From FEN-1297 sp964498065 (GTDB lineage: Bacteria; Bacteroidota; Ignavibacteria; Ignavibacteriales; Ignavibacteriaceae), in assembly GCA_964498065.1 (NCBI GenBank), contig CAZCFZ010000021.1, positions 1-64,000 of the forward strand: a stretch of 64,000 nucleotides of DNA, read 5' to 3'. How positions within the stretch are numbered: position 1 is the stretch's first letter; every line of letters begins with the position of its first letter. This document shows positions 46,932-55,535 of this stretch, in pieces. Both the position numbers and the translations under genes were made by a program. Below the pieces are notes generated by a model. The model searched no databases. It was not told the DNA's origin and worked only from the letters and a program-made list of their open reading frames with translations.

Positions 46932-47480
46932 TTAGAGATTAAAAACCTGGTGGAATTTAAACTTTAGTGTATCATTAACAGGGATAAGCAGCAAAGAGGG
47001 ACGTTTTATTTTAAAAGCGGTTAAGCTTATATTAAAACCGCCGTCGATTACCAGCGTTTTATCGGACCAATTTTCTTTTGCCAAAATTACTACATTCCTA
47101 GTAATTCCATGAAATGTTAATTTACCGTCAGCTTTAACGCTATCACCGTTCTGAATAACGGATGAACTGATAAACCTTGCATACGGATAATCAAGTGCAT
47201 CAACTACTTCCATAGCATGGGAATCTCTGTTTGAGTTTCCGCTGTTAAAGGATGATACACTAACCTGTACTGCAACTGCTTTTATTTGTTTGCTTGATTC
47301 ATCTGCATCAATATAACAGGTTGCATCCTTACTGGTTGATTCTACTTCATGCAGCGGGTGAGTAATTTTATATGTTATCCATGATTCCTGCTTAACAGCT
47401 TCCAATCTTTTTTGTTTGGGAAAAATAAAAGAACTGAAAGATAAAAGGAGCAGCAAAAGAGCCAATAATTTTGTTTTCAT
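46932..47480 (-). CDS. YceI-family periplasmic protein
   Basis: 182 residues with a signal peptide (to about residue 22). The body has the YceI lipocalin-like pattern: WITYKITHPLHEVESTSKDA at the start, then YPYARFISSSVIQNGD, KADGKLTFHGITRNV and GGFNISLTAFKI. The family binds polyisoprenoid-type lipids in the periplasm. Its gene follows the b561-like membrane gene by 14 bases with a GGAGG ribosome site, so the two are an operon. YceI with cytochrome b561 is a pairing known from other bacteria. Confidence 0.9.
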   Translation of the reverse strand: MKTKLLALLLLLLSFSSFIFPKQKRLEAVKQESWITYKITHPLHEVESTSKDATCYIDADESSKQIKAVAVQVSVSSFNSGNSNRDSHAMEVVDALDYPYARFISSSVIQNGDSVKADGKLTFHGITRNVVILAKENWSDKTLVIDGGFNISLTAFKIKRPSLLLIPVNDTLKFKFHQVFNL

Positions 47481-47494
47481 TTTTTCCTCCGATA

Positions 47495-48283
47495 TTAGAA
47501 TACAATAACCAAAACAGCCGCCGTAAAAGTTGCAGTAGTTAAATATCCGGCAACTTGGTGAAATCTAGCAGCATTCATATTAAAAGAATGTCTGTGTCTT
47601 ATCATGCTTCCGATTATGGGTGTTATAATCATTCCGGCCAAATGGATCCAAGCCAGAGTTTTATGAATAGTAACCGTACCCACTTCATTGCGCCGGATAA
47701 GAGGCGGCGGTGAAAGAACTGCAAGTAATGCTGTTAAGCCGTATGATAAAATAGTTGCGGTAACAAATGCCTGGTGTGTATCTCCCAAACGCCGGTTGCC
47801 GTCAATAACGCGCTGTCCGTAATATGCCGTCGTCCACATTAAAGCCAATGTTGTAAAACCGGCTATCTGGTGAGCGGTAAGCATAGTTCGTCTTATTTTC
47901 AATTCATTTTTTCTCTCGGATAAAGAAAGCGGACCGACTATTCCCAATTTTCTAAAAAGTCCGCTTTTGCCCCAAAAAAATTTTTCACCGAAGCTCATAT
48001 TATCCGGTAAAAGTTTTGGTTCAGTATCAGTAAACATAGATGCTAAATTCTGGGCCGCAGTATCAGTTGAAATAGTTGTGTCTCTGTATTGATGAGGAAC
48101 GAAAGCTAGTTCGGTACTAAGCTCATCCTGCATAAACAAATTTTGAGCTTGAACTTTCTGTACGCCGAATAAAATAACTACAATAATTACGAACAAACTA
48201 GTAAAAGATAATAACGATTTTAAATGAACTAAGGTTTTACCTTGATGATAAATAAGTAATGGGTCTTCCCGCTTAAGGCTCAT
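47495..48283 (-). CDS. Cytochrome b561-like membrane protein (tentative)
   Basis: The 262-residue protein has a membrane segment at about 25-45, a periplasmic stretch of about 85 residues, then four membrane helices. Histidines sit at helix borders: TAHQIAG, GDTHQAF, TIHKTLAWIHLAG, RHRHS and RFHQVAGY. This spacing is reminiscent of heme-ligating histidines in b561-type cytochromes, and the partner gene yceI supports it. I do not recognise a precise family, so heme binding is an inference. The long periplasmic N-terminal part is unusual for b561. Confidence 0.55.
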   Translation of the reverse strand: MSLKREDPLLIYHQGKTLVHLKSLLSFTSLFVIIVVILFGVQKVQAQNLFMQDELSTELAFVPHQYRDTTISTDTAAQNLASMFTDTEPKLLPDNMSFGEKFFWGKSGLFRKLGIVGPLSLSERKNELKIRRTMLTAHQIAGFTTLALMWTTAYYGQRVIDGNRRLGDTHQAFVTATILSYGLTALLAVLSPPPLIRRNEVGTVTIHKTLAWIHLAGMIITPIIGSMIRHRHSFNMNAARFHQVAGYLTTATFTAAVLVIVF

Positions 48284-48598
48284 TTATTCTCCGTTTGTTT
48301 AAAAATAAAAAAGCAGCGAAATTATTAATTGTAAAAAGTTTTCATGCGCAATTACTGAACTCAAACTTTTAACAATTTACTAAATTCGTTGCTCTCCAAT
48401 TGTTTGAAACGAAACTAATTATAAGTTCTTTTATTTCAAATGCTTTTTATAACATTATGAGCAAGCGCACATAAGAAGATAACATTTGCGCTATCGTTCT
48501 AATATTGAATAAGAAATATCCCGGATCTATTTTTATGTTACAAAGTTTAAATTAAAAATTAACATTTTTACCATAAATATTTATTAGGAAATAATACA
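48284..48598. other. Gap between divergent membrane-protein and lipoprotein genes
   Basis: 315 bases, AT-rich, holding the promoters for both sides. A loose inverted pair (GCGCA near 48475, TGCGC near 48489) is too weak to call. I see nothing else. Confidence 0.45.
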
Positions 48599-48967
48599 AT
48601 GTTAAAAATAATTCCGATTTTTTTGCTGCTTTCTTTTTTTGCCGGATGCGCTTATACTAGTTTGAAATATCCATCGGGAAATAAAGATTTCGCCGGAGTT
48701 TGGGAAGCGCAGAATGATAAAGATGCAATCTTAAAAGTCTATCCCAGACCGAGAGACGTTTATTTATTGCAATTTGAAAGTAAAAAATACAAATGGGAAG
48801 GGGTTGGCTATAAATTCGGCGATAAGTTAATTGCCGTTTTCAGATACCTGAATATTAATCAACAGGGCTTTATAACTTTCTCTTTAGAAAATTTTAACAA
48901 ACTAAAGTATGTTTCAAGAAATCCCGACGGCACTGTAAGGGCTGTCAGCTATTATAACCGGCGTTAA
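48599..48967 (+). CDS. Small lipoprotein of unknown function
   Basis: 122 residues with a lipoprotein signal: hydrophobic IIPIFLLLSFFAGC makes Cys17 the likely lipidation site. The rest is beta-rich and basic: GVWEAQNDKDAILKVYPRP suggests a small lipocalin-like or barrel fold as in copper-resistance NlpE-type proteins, but I do not recognise a family. It stands alone, 289 bases before the prolyl oligopeptidase gene. Confidence 0.65.
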   Translation: MLKIIPIFLLLSFFAGCAYTSLKYPSGNKDFAGVWEAQNDKDAILKVYPRPRDVYLLQFESKKYKWEGVGYKFGDKLIAVFRYLNINQQGFITFSLENFNKLKYVSRNPDGTVRAVSYYNRR

Positions 48968-49256
48968 AATTATTTTGTACCCGTATACCGTAATCATTAA
49001 TACAACGACATTATTACCATATTCCGGAAAAGATGTTGTAAAGTATTGATACTTCTAAATCTCTCTTTAAATAGTGTTACCAACCACAAAAACTGAAAAA
49101 AATCTTATATAAATTTCAACATTAATATTCAAAAAGGGATTTAGTTATTACGAATTCAGGAAGTTTGAATAACAAAATTATTCAGGATTAAAGCATAAAA
49201 TAAATTTTTTTCCTCGAATTCGGCATTTTATTTATAATTAGAATAAGGAGAATGTT

Positions 49257-51386
49257 ATGAAATTTAAATTGGAATTTCTTCTGATCCCTCTTTTAATGTT
49301 TTGGATCGTTGGATGCAGTTCTAATCCAAATTCAGATGTTCCTAAAACAGAAAAAGATACGGTAACAACGAATTATTTCGGTACAATAGTTTCAGATCCA
49401 TATAGATGGCTGGAAAACGGAGAGTCGCCAAAAGTAAAAAACTGGATTAACGAACAGAATAAATTTACAGATAAAATTTTATCCGGATTTCCCGAGGGGA
49501 AGAAAATTACCAAAAGAATAAAAACTTTATCCATAACATCAGTTCAGCAATACTCACCCGAATTAATTAACGGTAAGCTTTTCTTTATGCAGTATACTCC
49601 GCCTCAAGCGCAGCCGGTAGTTGCCTATAAAACCTGGCCTGATGGAAAAGTTAATGTGTTAATTAATCCAAATAAAGAAAAACACATGGCTGTAACCGGA
49701 TTTTGGCCTTCACCCAGAGGGAATTATATAGCGTACGGAACCGCCGTCGGTGGAAATGAAGCTACAACAATTCGTATAATGAATGTAAAAACCGGTAAAG
49801 ATTTAAATGAAACACTGCAGTATGCCGGCGGAGGCGCTACCCCAACAGGATTAGTTTGGGACGCAAACGAAAAAGGTTTAACTTATGTACGTTTGCCGTT
49901 ACCGGGAACCGTACCTGAATCAGAATCACAATTTTATGCATCACTTTATCATCATACTCTTGGTCAAAATGCTAGTGAGGACAAACTCGTTTTCGGTAAA
50001 AATCTCTCGAAAGTTGCCGAATATACTTTTATTGCTTCAGATAATGCGGCACATGCAGCAATGTTTGTTCATTTCGGAGACGGGAATCCCGACTATGTTT
50101 ATATAAGAAGAGGAATTGAAAATTGGGAAAAAGTACTTGATACAAGTGCTAATGTAAGAGTAGCTTCCGAAGTAAATGCCGGGGCTGCATGGGACGGAAA
50201 TAATTTGCTTGTAATTTCATATCAAAACGCACCAAAAGGAAAACTTCTTTCTATATCACCTAACGGCAGATCATCCGTATTGGTAAAAGAAGGAGATTGG
50301 GCAATGAACGCGGTATCTCCTATTAAAAACGGATTCTTAATTACAAAAGTGCTTGGTCCTGATTGGAAAGTTGATCAATATGATAGATATGGAAAAATTG
50401 TAAGAACCGTAGGATTACCAAAAATAGGTATTGGTATTGGAGCCATTGCTTCTTCAAGTGAATCTGACCAAGCTTTAATTACTTATTCCGGATGGACAAT
50501 TCCTGAAAGATGGGTTCAATATAATTCTGCGAATGGTAATTTAAAAACAATATTTGAAGTTAAACCGGCAGCTAATTACTCTAATATTAAAATTACGGAA
50601 ACAGATGCAGTTTCTAAAGACGGGACAAAAATTCCTGTAACGATTTTAGCAATGGACGGCATTACACCAAACGGAAAACGACCAACCATTGTATACGGCT
50701 ATGGTGGTTTCGGAATCCCTACTGCCCCGCATTTTATCGGAGCTTCTCTTGTATGGCTGGAAAACGGAGGAGTTCTAGCTTATGCTAATATACGAGGCGG
50801 CGGAGAATTCGGAGAAGGTTGGCATGAGGAAGGTATGCTGGGTAAAAAACAAAATGTATTTGATGATATGTATGCTTCTGCCGAGTCAATGGTTAAAAAT
50901 AACTGGACAGACGCACAACATCTCGGCATTCTGGGCGGGTCTAACGGAGGATTACTTATGGGTGCGGAACTAACACAGCACCCGGAAGCATTTAAGGCAG
51001 TTGTAAGTTTCGTGGGAATTTACGATATGCTGAGAGCGGAATTATTCCCGAACGGTCAATATAATATTAGTGAATACGGAACATCAACCAAAGAACCGGA
51101 TTTCAAGTGGCTGTACGCGTACTCTCCTTATTATAATGTTAAACCGAATACTTCTTATCCGGCAACTCTATTAGAAACCGGTGTAAATGATCCGAGAGTA
51201 GCTCCATGGCAATCTAGGAAATTTGCAGCGGCTTTACAAGCGGCAAATAATTCGGATAATCCAATTTTGTTATTAACCAGAATGAACGAAGGGCATGGTG
51301 TTACGGCTTCCTACAGTCAGCGTTTGGGAAATACGGGAGCAGCTTTTACATTTTTCGCACATGAATTGGGGTTGAAAATTAAATAA
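49257..51386 (+). CDS. Prolyl oligopeptidase family lipoprotein
   Basis: The 709-residue protein has a lipoprotein signal (VGCSSN, Cys20), so it is anchored in an outer or inner membrane facing the periplasm. Residues about 35-430 form the seven-bladed propeller (YFGTIVSDPYRWLENGESPK at its start). The hydrolase domain has Ser562 in GGSNGG, Asp645 in NDPRV and His680 in NEGHG. It cuts short peptides after proline. AAGGAG precedes the ATG. A family B repeat lies between its stop and its terminator. Confidence 0.93.
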   Translation: MKFKLEFLLIPLLMFWIVGCSSNPNSDVPKTEKDTVTTNYFGTIVSDPYRWLENGESPKVKNWINEQNKFTDKILSGFPEGKKITKRIKTLSITSVQQYSPELINGKLFFMQYTPPQAQPVVAYKTWPDGKVNVLINPNKEKHMAVTGFWPSPRGNYIAYGTAVGGNEATTIRIMNVKTGKDLNETLQYAGGGATPTGLVWDANEKGLTYVRLPLPGTVPESESQFYASLYHHTLGQNASEDKLVFGKNLSKVAEYTFIASDNAAHAAMFVHFGDGNPDYVYIRRGIENWEKVLDTSANVRVASEVNAGAAWDGNNLLVISYQNAPKGKLLSISPNGRSSVLVKEGDWAMNAVSPIKNGFLITKVLGPDWKVDQYDRYGKIVRTVGLPKIGIGIGAIASSSESDQALITYSGWTIPERWVQYNSANGNLKTIFEVKPAANYSNIKITETDAVSKDGTKIPVTILAMDGITPNGKRPTIVYGYGGFGIPTAPHFIGASLVWLENGGVLAYANIRGGGEFGEGWHEEGMLGKKQNVFDDMYASAESMVKNNWTDAQHLGILGGSNGGLLMGAELTQHPEAFKAVVSFVGIYDMLRAELFPNGQYNISEYGTSTKEPDFKWLYAYSPYYNVKPNTSYPATLLETGVNDPRVAPWQSRKFAAALQAANNSDNPILLLTRMNEGHGVTASYSQRLGNTGAAFTFFAHELGLKIK

Positions 51387-51396
51387 CTAATAAATG

Positions 51397-51515
51397 TGAT
51401 TGTCTCAAAACTGTCATTCCGGGCTTGACCCGGAATCTAAAAATTAGAAATTCTCTTAAAAAGAGATGCTGAATCAAGTTCAGCATGACAAATTCCATCT
51501 TTTGAGAAAGCCTCG
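51397..51515. repeat. Family B inverted-repeat element, copy 1
   Basis: About 119 bp just after the prolyl oligopeptidase stop. End sequences GATTGTCTCAAAA and TTTTGAGAAAGCCTC form imperfect inverted repeats. Hairpin 1 has arms ATTCCGGG and CCCGGAAT (51416-51436) with loop CTTGA. Hairpin 2 has arms ATGCTGAA and TTCAGCAT (51466-51486) with loop TCAAG. The loops are exact complements. The second copy is at 63568-63709. Confidence 0.75.
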
Positions 51516-51527
51516 AGAAATTATAAT

Positions 51528-51570
51528 GATCCGGTCAAAAGTTGAAAAGCTTTCGGCCGGATCTTTTCTA
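51528..51570 (+). terminator. Terminator of the prolyl oligopeptidase gene
   Basis: GATCCGGTC at 51528-51536 pairs with GGCCGGATC at 51555-51563 (one G-U pair), followed by TTTTCT. It is separated from the gene by the family B element. Confidence 0.7.
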
Positions 51571-51638
51571 TTAACAAAAAATTTATATATTACAACTTAG
51601 ACTTCATTTGTTTTTAAATTAATTGAGGGATAAGCACT

Positions 51639-52142
51639 ATGCACGAAAAAAGTATAACATTATTAAATAAAGCAGTTGCCGATGAACTTTCTGCAGTTCA
51701 TCAATATATGTATTTTCATTTCCATTGTGATGATATAGGTTATGACTTACTTGCAAACCTTTTTAAGAAAACAGCTATTGCAGAAATGCTTCATATTGAA
51801 AGATTAGCCGAAAGGATTTTATTTCTAAAAGGCGACGTTGAAATGAAAGCTTCTTCAGAGGTTCAAAAAATCCATAACGTGGAGGAGATGCTGAAATTGG
51901 CTGGGAAAATGGAAGACGACAGCGCAAAGGAATATAATCAATGGGCTAATGAATGCGCTGCAAATTCCGATTCTGTTTCAAAACAGTTGTTTGAAAGTCT
52001 TGTTGCCGAAGAAGAAGTTCATTATGATCAATATGATACCGAGATGGAAAATCTTAAAAAATTCGGCGATAGATATTTAGCTTTACAATCGATCGAAAGA
52101 AGCAAAGTTAAGGGGACTCCGTTTGTAAGTTCTCAGAACTAA
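51639..52142 (+). CDS. Bacterioferritin-like iron storage protein
   Basis: The 167-residue four-helix protein aligns by eye with E. coli bacterioferritin. All six diiron ligands are conserved: Glu16, Glu49, His52, Glu92, Glu125 and His128. Met50 matches Met52, the heme ligand. It should oxidise and store iron, probably as a 24-mer cage with heme. The start is ATG at 51639, 22 bases after TGAGGG. It has its own terminator and no adjacent ferredoxin gene. Confidence 0.87.
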   Translation: MHEKSITLLNKAVADELSAVHQYMYFHFHCDDIGYDLLANLFKKTAIAEMLHIERLAERILFLKGDVEMKASSEVQKIHNVEEMLKLAGKMEDDSAKEYNQWANECAANSDSVSKQLFESLVAEEEVHYDQYDTEMENLKKFGDRYLALQSIERSKVKGTPFVSSQN

Positions 52143-52166
52143 AATTTACTATAAAAAAAATTTTGG

Positions 52167-52212
52167 ATGCGATAAGTAAATTCTTTTTAATAAATACTTA
52201 TCGCATTTTTTG
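52167..52212 (+). terminator. Terminator after bacterioferritin
   Basis: ATGCGATAAGTA at 52167-52178 and TACTTATCGCAT at 52195-52206 form a 12-bp stem followed by TTTTTTG. The family A element begins at the last base of the T tract. Confidence 0.88.
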
Positions 52213-52347
52213 TGGTGTCCTAATCTACTTACCTATGTCATGGTTCGACTCCGCTCACCATGACAAAATTAATTTAATTGTCATCCCGAGCGAAGTCGAG
52301 GGATGATTTATTCATTAAATATAATTTCAGTAGATTAGCATACTAAC
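52212..52347. repeat. Family A inverted-repeat element, copy 4
   Basis: 136 bp with end repeats GTGGTGTCCTAATCTAC and GTAGATTAGCATACTAAC. Hairpin 1 (52237-52264) has GTCATGG and CCATGAC arms around a loop with TCGACTCCGCTC. Hairpin 2 (52281-52306) has TCATCCC and GGGATGA arms around GAGCGAAGTCGA, complementary but for one base. It lies between the bacterioferritin terminator and the end of the RND gene. Confidence 0.75.
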
Positions 52348-52410
52348 GAATTTTTTTATATAAAATCTAATTTAATTCCTTTCCGGATTTACATCATATA
52401 AAATTTGAAA

Positions 52411-55400
52411 TTAAATTTGTGAAACTATATTTTTTCTTCTCCTTAAGAAATTTTTAACCTTTTCACCGGCTCTTTCAAAAACAATATACATTATCGGAAC
52501 CACTATTAATGTAAGAATTGTAGTTGCGGTTAACCCGCCTATAACAGCTCTAGCCAGCGGTGACCATGTTTCAGAGCCGGATCCCAATTCAACCGCAAGC
52601 GGCACCATTCCGAAAATAGTAGTAAGTGCAGTCATTAACACAGGCCTCATTCTTGCTCTGCAGCTGAATTCAACTGCTTCATACAGTTCCATACCTTTAC
52701 GCCTCTGCTGGTTCATATAATCGACCAAAACAATTCCGTTGTTTACTGCTATTCCTACCAGCATAACAATTCCTACAAGCGCCATAACACTGATTGATGT
52801 ACCGGTTATAGTAAGGAAGATAAATACTCCGATAATTGAAAGCGGAACAGTAAACATAATAATTAGAGGATCGACCAAAGATTCAAACTGTGAAGCCATT
52901 ATCATATATACCAATATTATTGCAGCTATAAATGCCAGCCCCAGGTAAAAGAATGCTTCCTGCTGATCTTCTGCCGTTCCGCCGATAATTACCTGGTAAT
53001 CAGAAGGGATGGGAGTATCTGCTATTATTTTTTTAATCTCGGTTACCGCCGAGGAAAGATCAATCCCCGAAAGGCCGCAGCCGACTGAAACAAACCTACT
53101 CTGATTTTCTCTAAAAATTGTAGGACTGGATTGTTCTTCTTCAACATCAGCAACATCCTTTAGTTTTATTCTGCCGCCTACAGGTAATGCAAGTTCCAGT
53201 TGTTCAAGCGACGTTTTTTTGTTTCTATATTCTTTTGCATACTGGACGTAAACATCGTACTCATCACCTTTTTCACGAAATTGAGAAGCAATTTTCCCCT
53301 GTATGGCAGTCGATATATTACTAGCAACCTGCAATGTTGATAAATTATAATGATTTAATAAATCCTTATTTAAATGTACCTGGAGTTCCGGCGTAGTTTC
53401 CTTTATATTTAGAGAAATATCTACTAAACCTTTCACTTTTTCCATTTTGGATTTCAATTCATTAGCTATTTCTTTTGCACCTGCTACATCAAAACCTACT
53501 ACCTTTACCTCAATATCTTTTTCCGTACTGAATGAACCTCCATCCTGGAATGTATATGTTACTCCTGGAATTTTATCAAATTTTTTTCTCAGCATATCCT
53601 GTACCTGAAATTGGGTAATCTTTCTTTTTTCTCTCGGAGTTAATCTGATAAAAAATTCAATCGTACTTGAGGTTGTTCCGTAAGCTCCCAGACCTTCCCT
53701 GGTACCGTAAAATATCGATAGCGACTCATAAACATTTTTGGGAACTACTTCTTTTACAATATCTTCAATTTGGTAAGCATAAAGTCGCGTCCTTTCAATC
53801 GGTGTACCCGAAGGAGCTTCCATTAAAACATCTATAATTCCCTGATCGGATTTAGGTAAAAATTCACCTCCTAAAAATGCAGCTAATCCAATCGAAAGGA
53901 ATAAGAGAACTGTCACGGAAATCAAAACAGTTTTTTTATGATAAAGCGACCAATGCAGTATTTTACTATACCGGTTCGTTAATTTTGAAATCCAGCTGCC
54001 AGCCATGTCTTTCATTCTGGAAAATACGGTATTTTTTTTCTTTTGATCTACTTTTAAAATATTAGCAGACATCATAGGTACAAGAGTAAGCGCAACAAAT
54101 AGAGACACAACTAAGCTGAAAGTAATTGTGAGAACCATATCTTTGAATAACTGCCCGGTTACATTAGGAACAAATAAAACCGGGAGAAATACGCTTATGG
54201 TTGTTAAAGTTGAAGCAGTTATTGCCTTACCGATTTCCTGGGTACCGTTGTCGGCTGCCTCTGTTAAATTTTCCCCCATTTCCCTGTGCCGGTAAATATT
54301 TTCAAGAGCAACTATTGAATTATCCACAAGCATTCCTACCGCAAGTGCAAGACCTGCCATTGAAACAATATTAAGAGTAATATTTGCCAAATACATAACT
54401 GCAAAGGTTGCTAAAACCGAAACAGGAATTGAGATACCCATAATTATACTTCCGCGAATATTCCTTAAGAAAAAGTATATTACGATAAATGCCATAATAA
54501 AAGCGATGAAAGCTGTATTTCTAAGATTATTAACCGCTCTTAAAATAAAATCTGCTTGATCCCAAATAATACTTATTTTTGTTCCTTGAGGTAATCTGGA
54601 AATAATATCCGGTAAAGCTTCCTTAATTTTGCGGCTTGTTATAACGGTGTTTGCATCGGATTGTTTCATTATCATAAGCATAACGCCTTCGCCGTAATCT
54701 GCTCTTACTTCATTTGCATTTTCTTTATATCCGTCAACAACATCCGCTACATCTTTAATATAAATCGGTACGCCGTTTTTATATGTTAATATGGTGTTTT
54801 TTATTTGATCGAGCGAAGTGTATTCACTGAAGACTCTTAGATTATAGCTTTTACTTGATGTTTCAATAGTACCCGAAGGCTGCAGGCCGCTTCCGTATTG
54901 AATAGTCTGCAAAACATCATTGGGAGATAAATTATATGAAGATAATAAAACCGGATTTATATAAACATTAATTTGTCTCTGCAGGCCGCCCTGTGTTTGT
55001 ACCGATGCTACGCCTTCAACTCTTTCAAGTAAAGGTTCTATTTTCTCTTCCGATAACTTCCTTAATTCCGCCGGTCCTAAATAAGGCGAGCTTATACTAA
55101 AATAGCTTATGGGCATCATAGAAGGATCGAAAACAAAAACAAGAGGTTTGGAGGCATCAGCCGGTAAATAATCTTTTATTAAATCCAAATTTTTTCTTAT
55201 ATCGTTTTCCGCCTTATCCATGTCGGTGCCGTATTTAAACTCAAGCGTTATAATTGAAGCGCCCTTAAAAGATTGTGAATTAACTTTTTTGATATTTTTT
55301 ACGGATGACACAGCTTCTTCAATAGGTCTTGTGACCAGGTTTTCTATATCTTCGGGACCGACCCCCGAATAGTTCGTAACGACTCCAGCAATAGGGAAAG

Positions 55401-55521
55401 TGATGTCAGGGAAGAAATCAATTTTTAATTGAGAGAAAGAAAAGAAGCTGAAAATAATTATAACACCGTAAATCATTACAAGTGTTATCTGTCTTCTTAA
55501 AGAAAATTTTGTTAGTATCAT
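52411..55521 (-). CDS. RND-family efflux transporter inner-membrane pump
   Basis: The 1036-residue protein has the full RND fold: 12 membrane helices and two large periplasmic loops (after helices 1 and 7). Landmarks are TNYSGVGPEDIENLVTRPIE, GMLVDNSIVALENIYRH in helix 4, and GIAVNNGIVLVDYMNQ in helix 10. It exports hydrophobic compounds by proton antiport through the adaptor and TolC-like channel encoded upstream. The helix 4 pair is Asp-Asn instead of AcrB Asp-Asp. Substrates are unknown. It lies 14 bases after the adaptor gene. Confidence 0.93.
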   Translation of the reverse strand: MILTKFSLRRQITLVMIYGVIIIFSFFSFSQLKIDFFPDITFPIAGVVTNYSGVGPEDIENLVTRPIEEAVSSVKNIKKVNSQSFKGASIITLEFKYGTDMDKAENDIRKNLDLIKDYLPADASKPLVFVFDPSMMPISYFSISSPYLGPAELRKLSEEKIEPLLERVEGVASVQTQGGLQRQINVYINPVLLSSYNLSPNDVLQTIQYGSGLQPSGTIETSSKSYNLRVFSEYTSLDQIKNTILTYKNGVPIYIKDVADVVDGYKENANEVRADYGEGVMLMIMKQSDANTVITSRKIKEALPDIISRLPQGTKISIIWDQADFILRAVNNLRNTAFIAFIMAFIVIYFFLRNIRGSIIMGISIPVSVLATFAVMYLANITLNIVSMAGLALAVGMLVDNSIVALENIYRHREMGENLTEAADNGTQEIGKAITASTLTTISVFLPVLFVPNVTGQLFKDMVLTITFSLVVSLFVALTLVPMMSANILKVDQKKKNTVFSRMKDMAGSWISKLTNRYSKILHWSLYHKKTVLISVTVLLFLSIGLAAFLGGEFLPKSDQGIIDVLMEAPSGTPIERTRLYAYQIEDIVKEVVPKNVYESLSIFYGTREGLGAYGTTSSTIEFFIRLTPREKRKITQFQVQDMLRKKFDKIPGVTYTFQDGGSFSTEKDIEVKVVGFDVAGAKEIANELKSKMEKVKGLVDISLNIKETTPELQVHLNKDLLNHYNLSTLQVASNISTAIQGKIASQFREKGDEYDVYVQYAKEYRNKKTSLEQLELALPVGGRIKLKDVADVEEEQSSPTIFRENQSRFVSVGCGLSGIDLSSAVTEIKKIIADTPIPSDYQVIIGGTAEDQQEAFFYLGLAFIAAIILVYMIMASQFESLVDPLIIMFTVPLSIIGVFIFLTITGTSISVMALVGIVMLVGIAVNNGIVLVDYMNQQRRKGMELYEAVEFSCRARMRPVLMTALTTIFGMVPLAVELGSGSETWSPLARAVIGGLTATTILTLIVVPIMYIVFERAGEKVKNFLRRRKNIVSQI

Positions 55522-55535
55522 AACCTGTAATTCCC

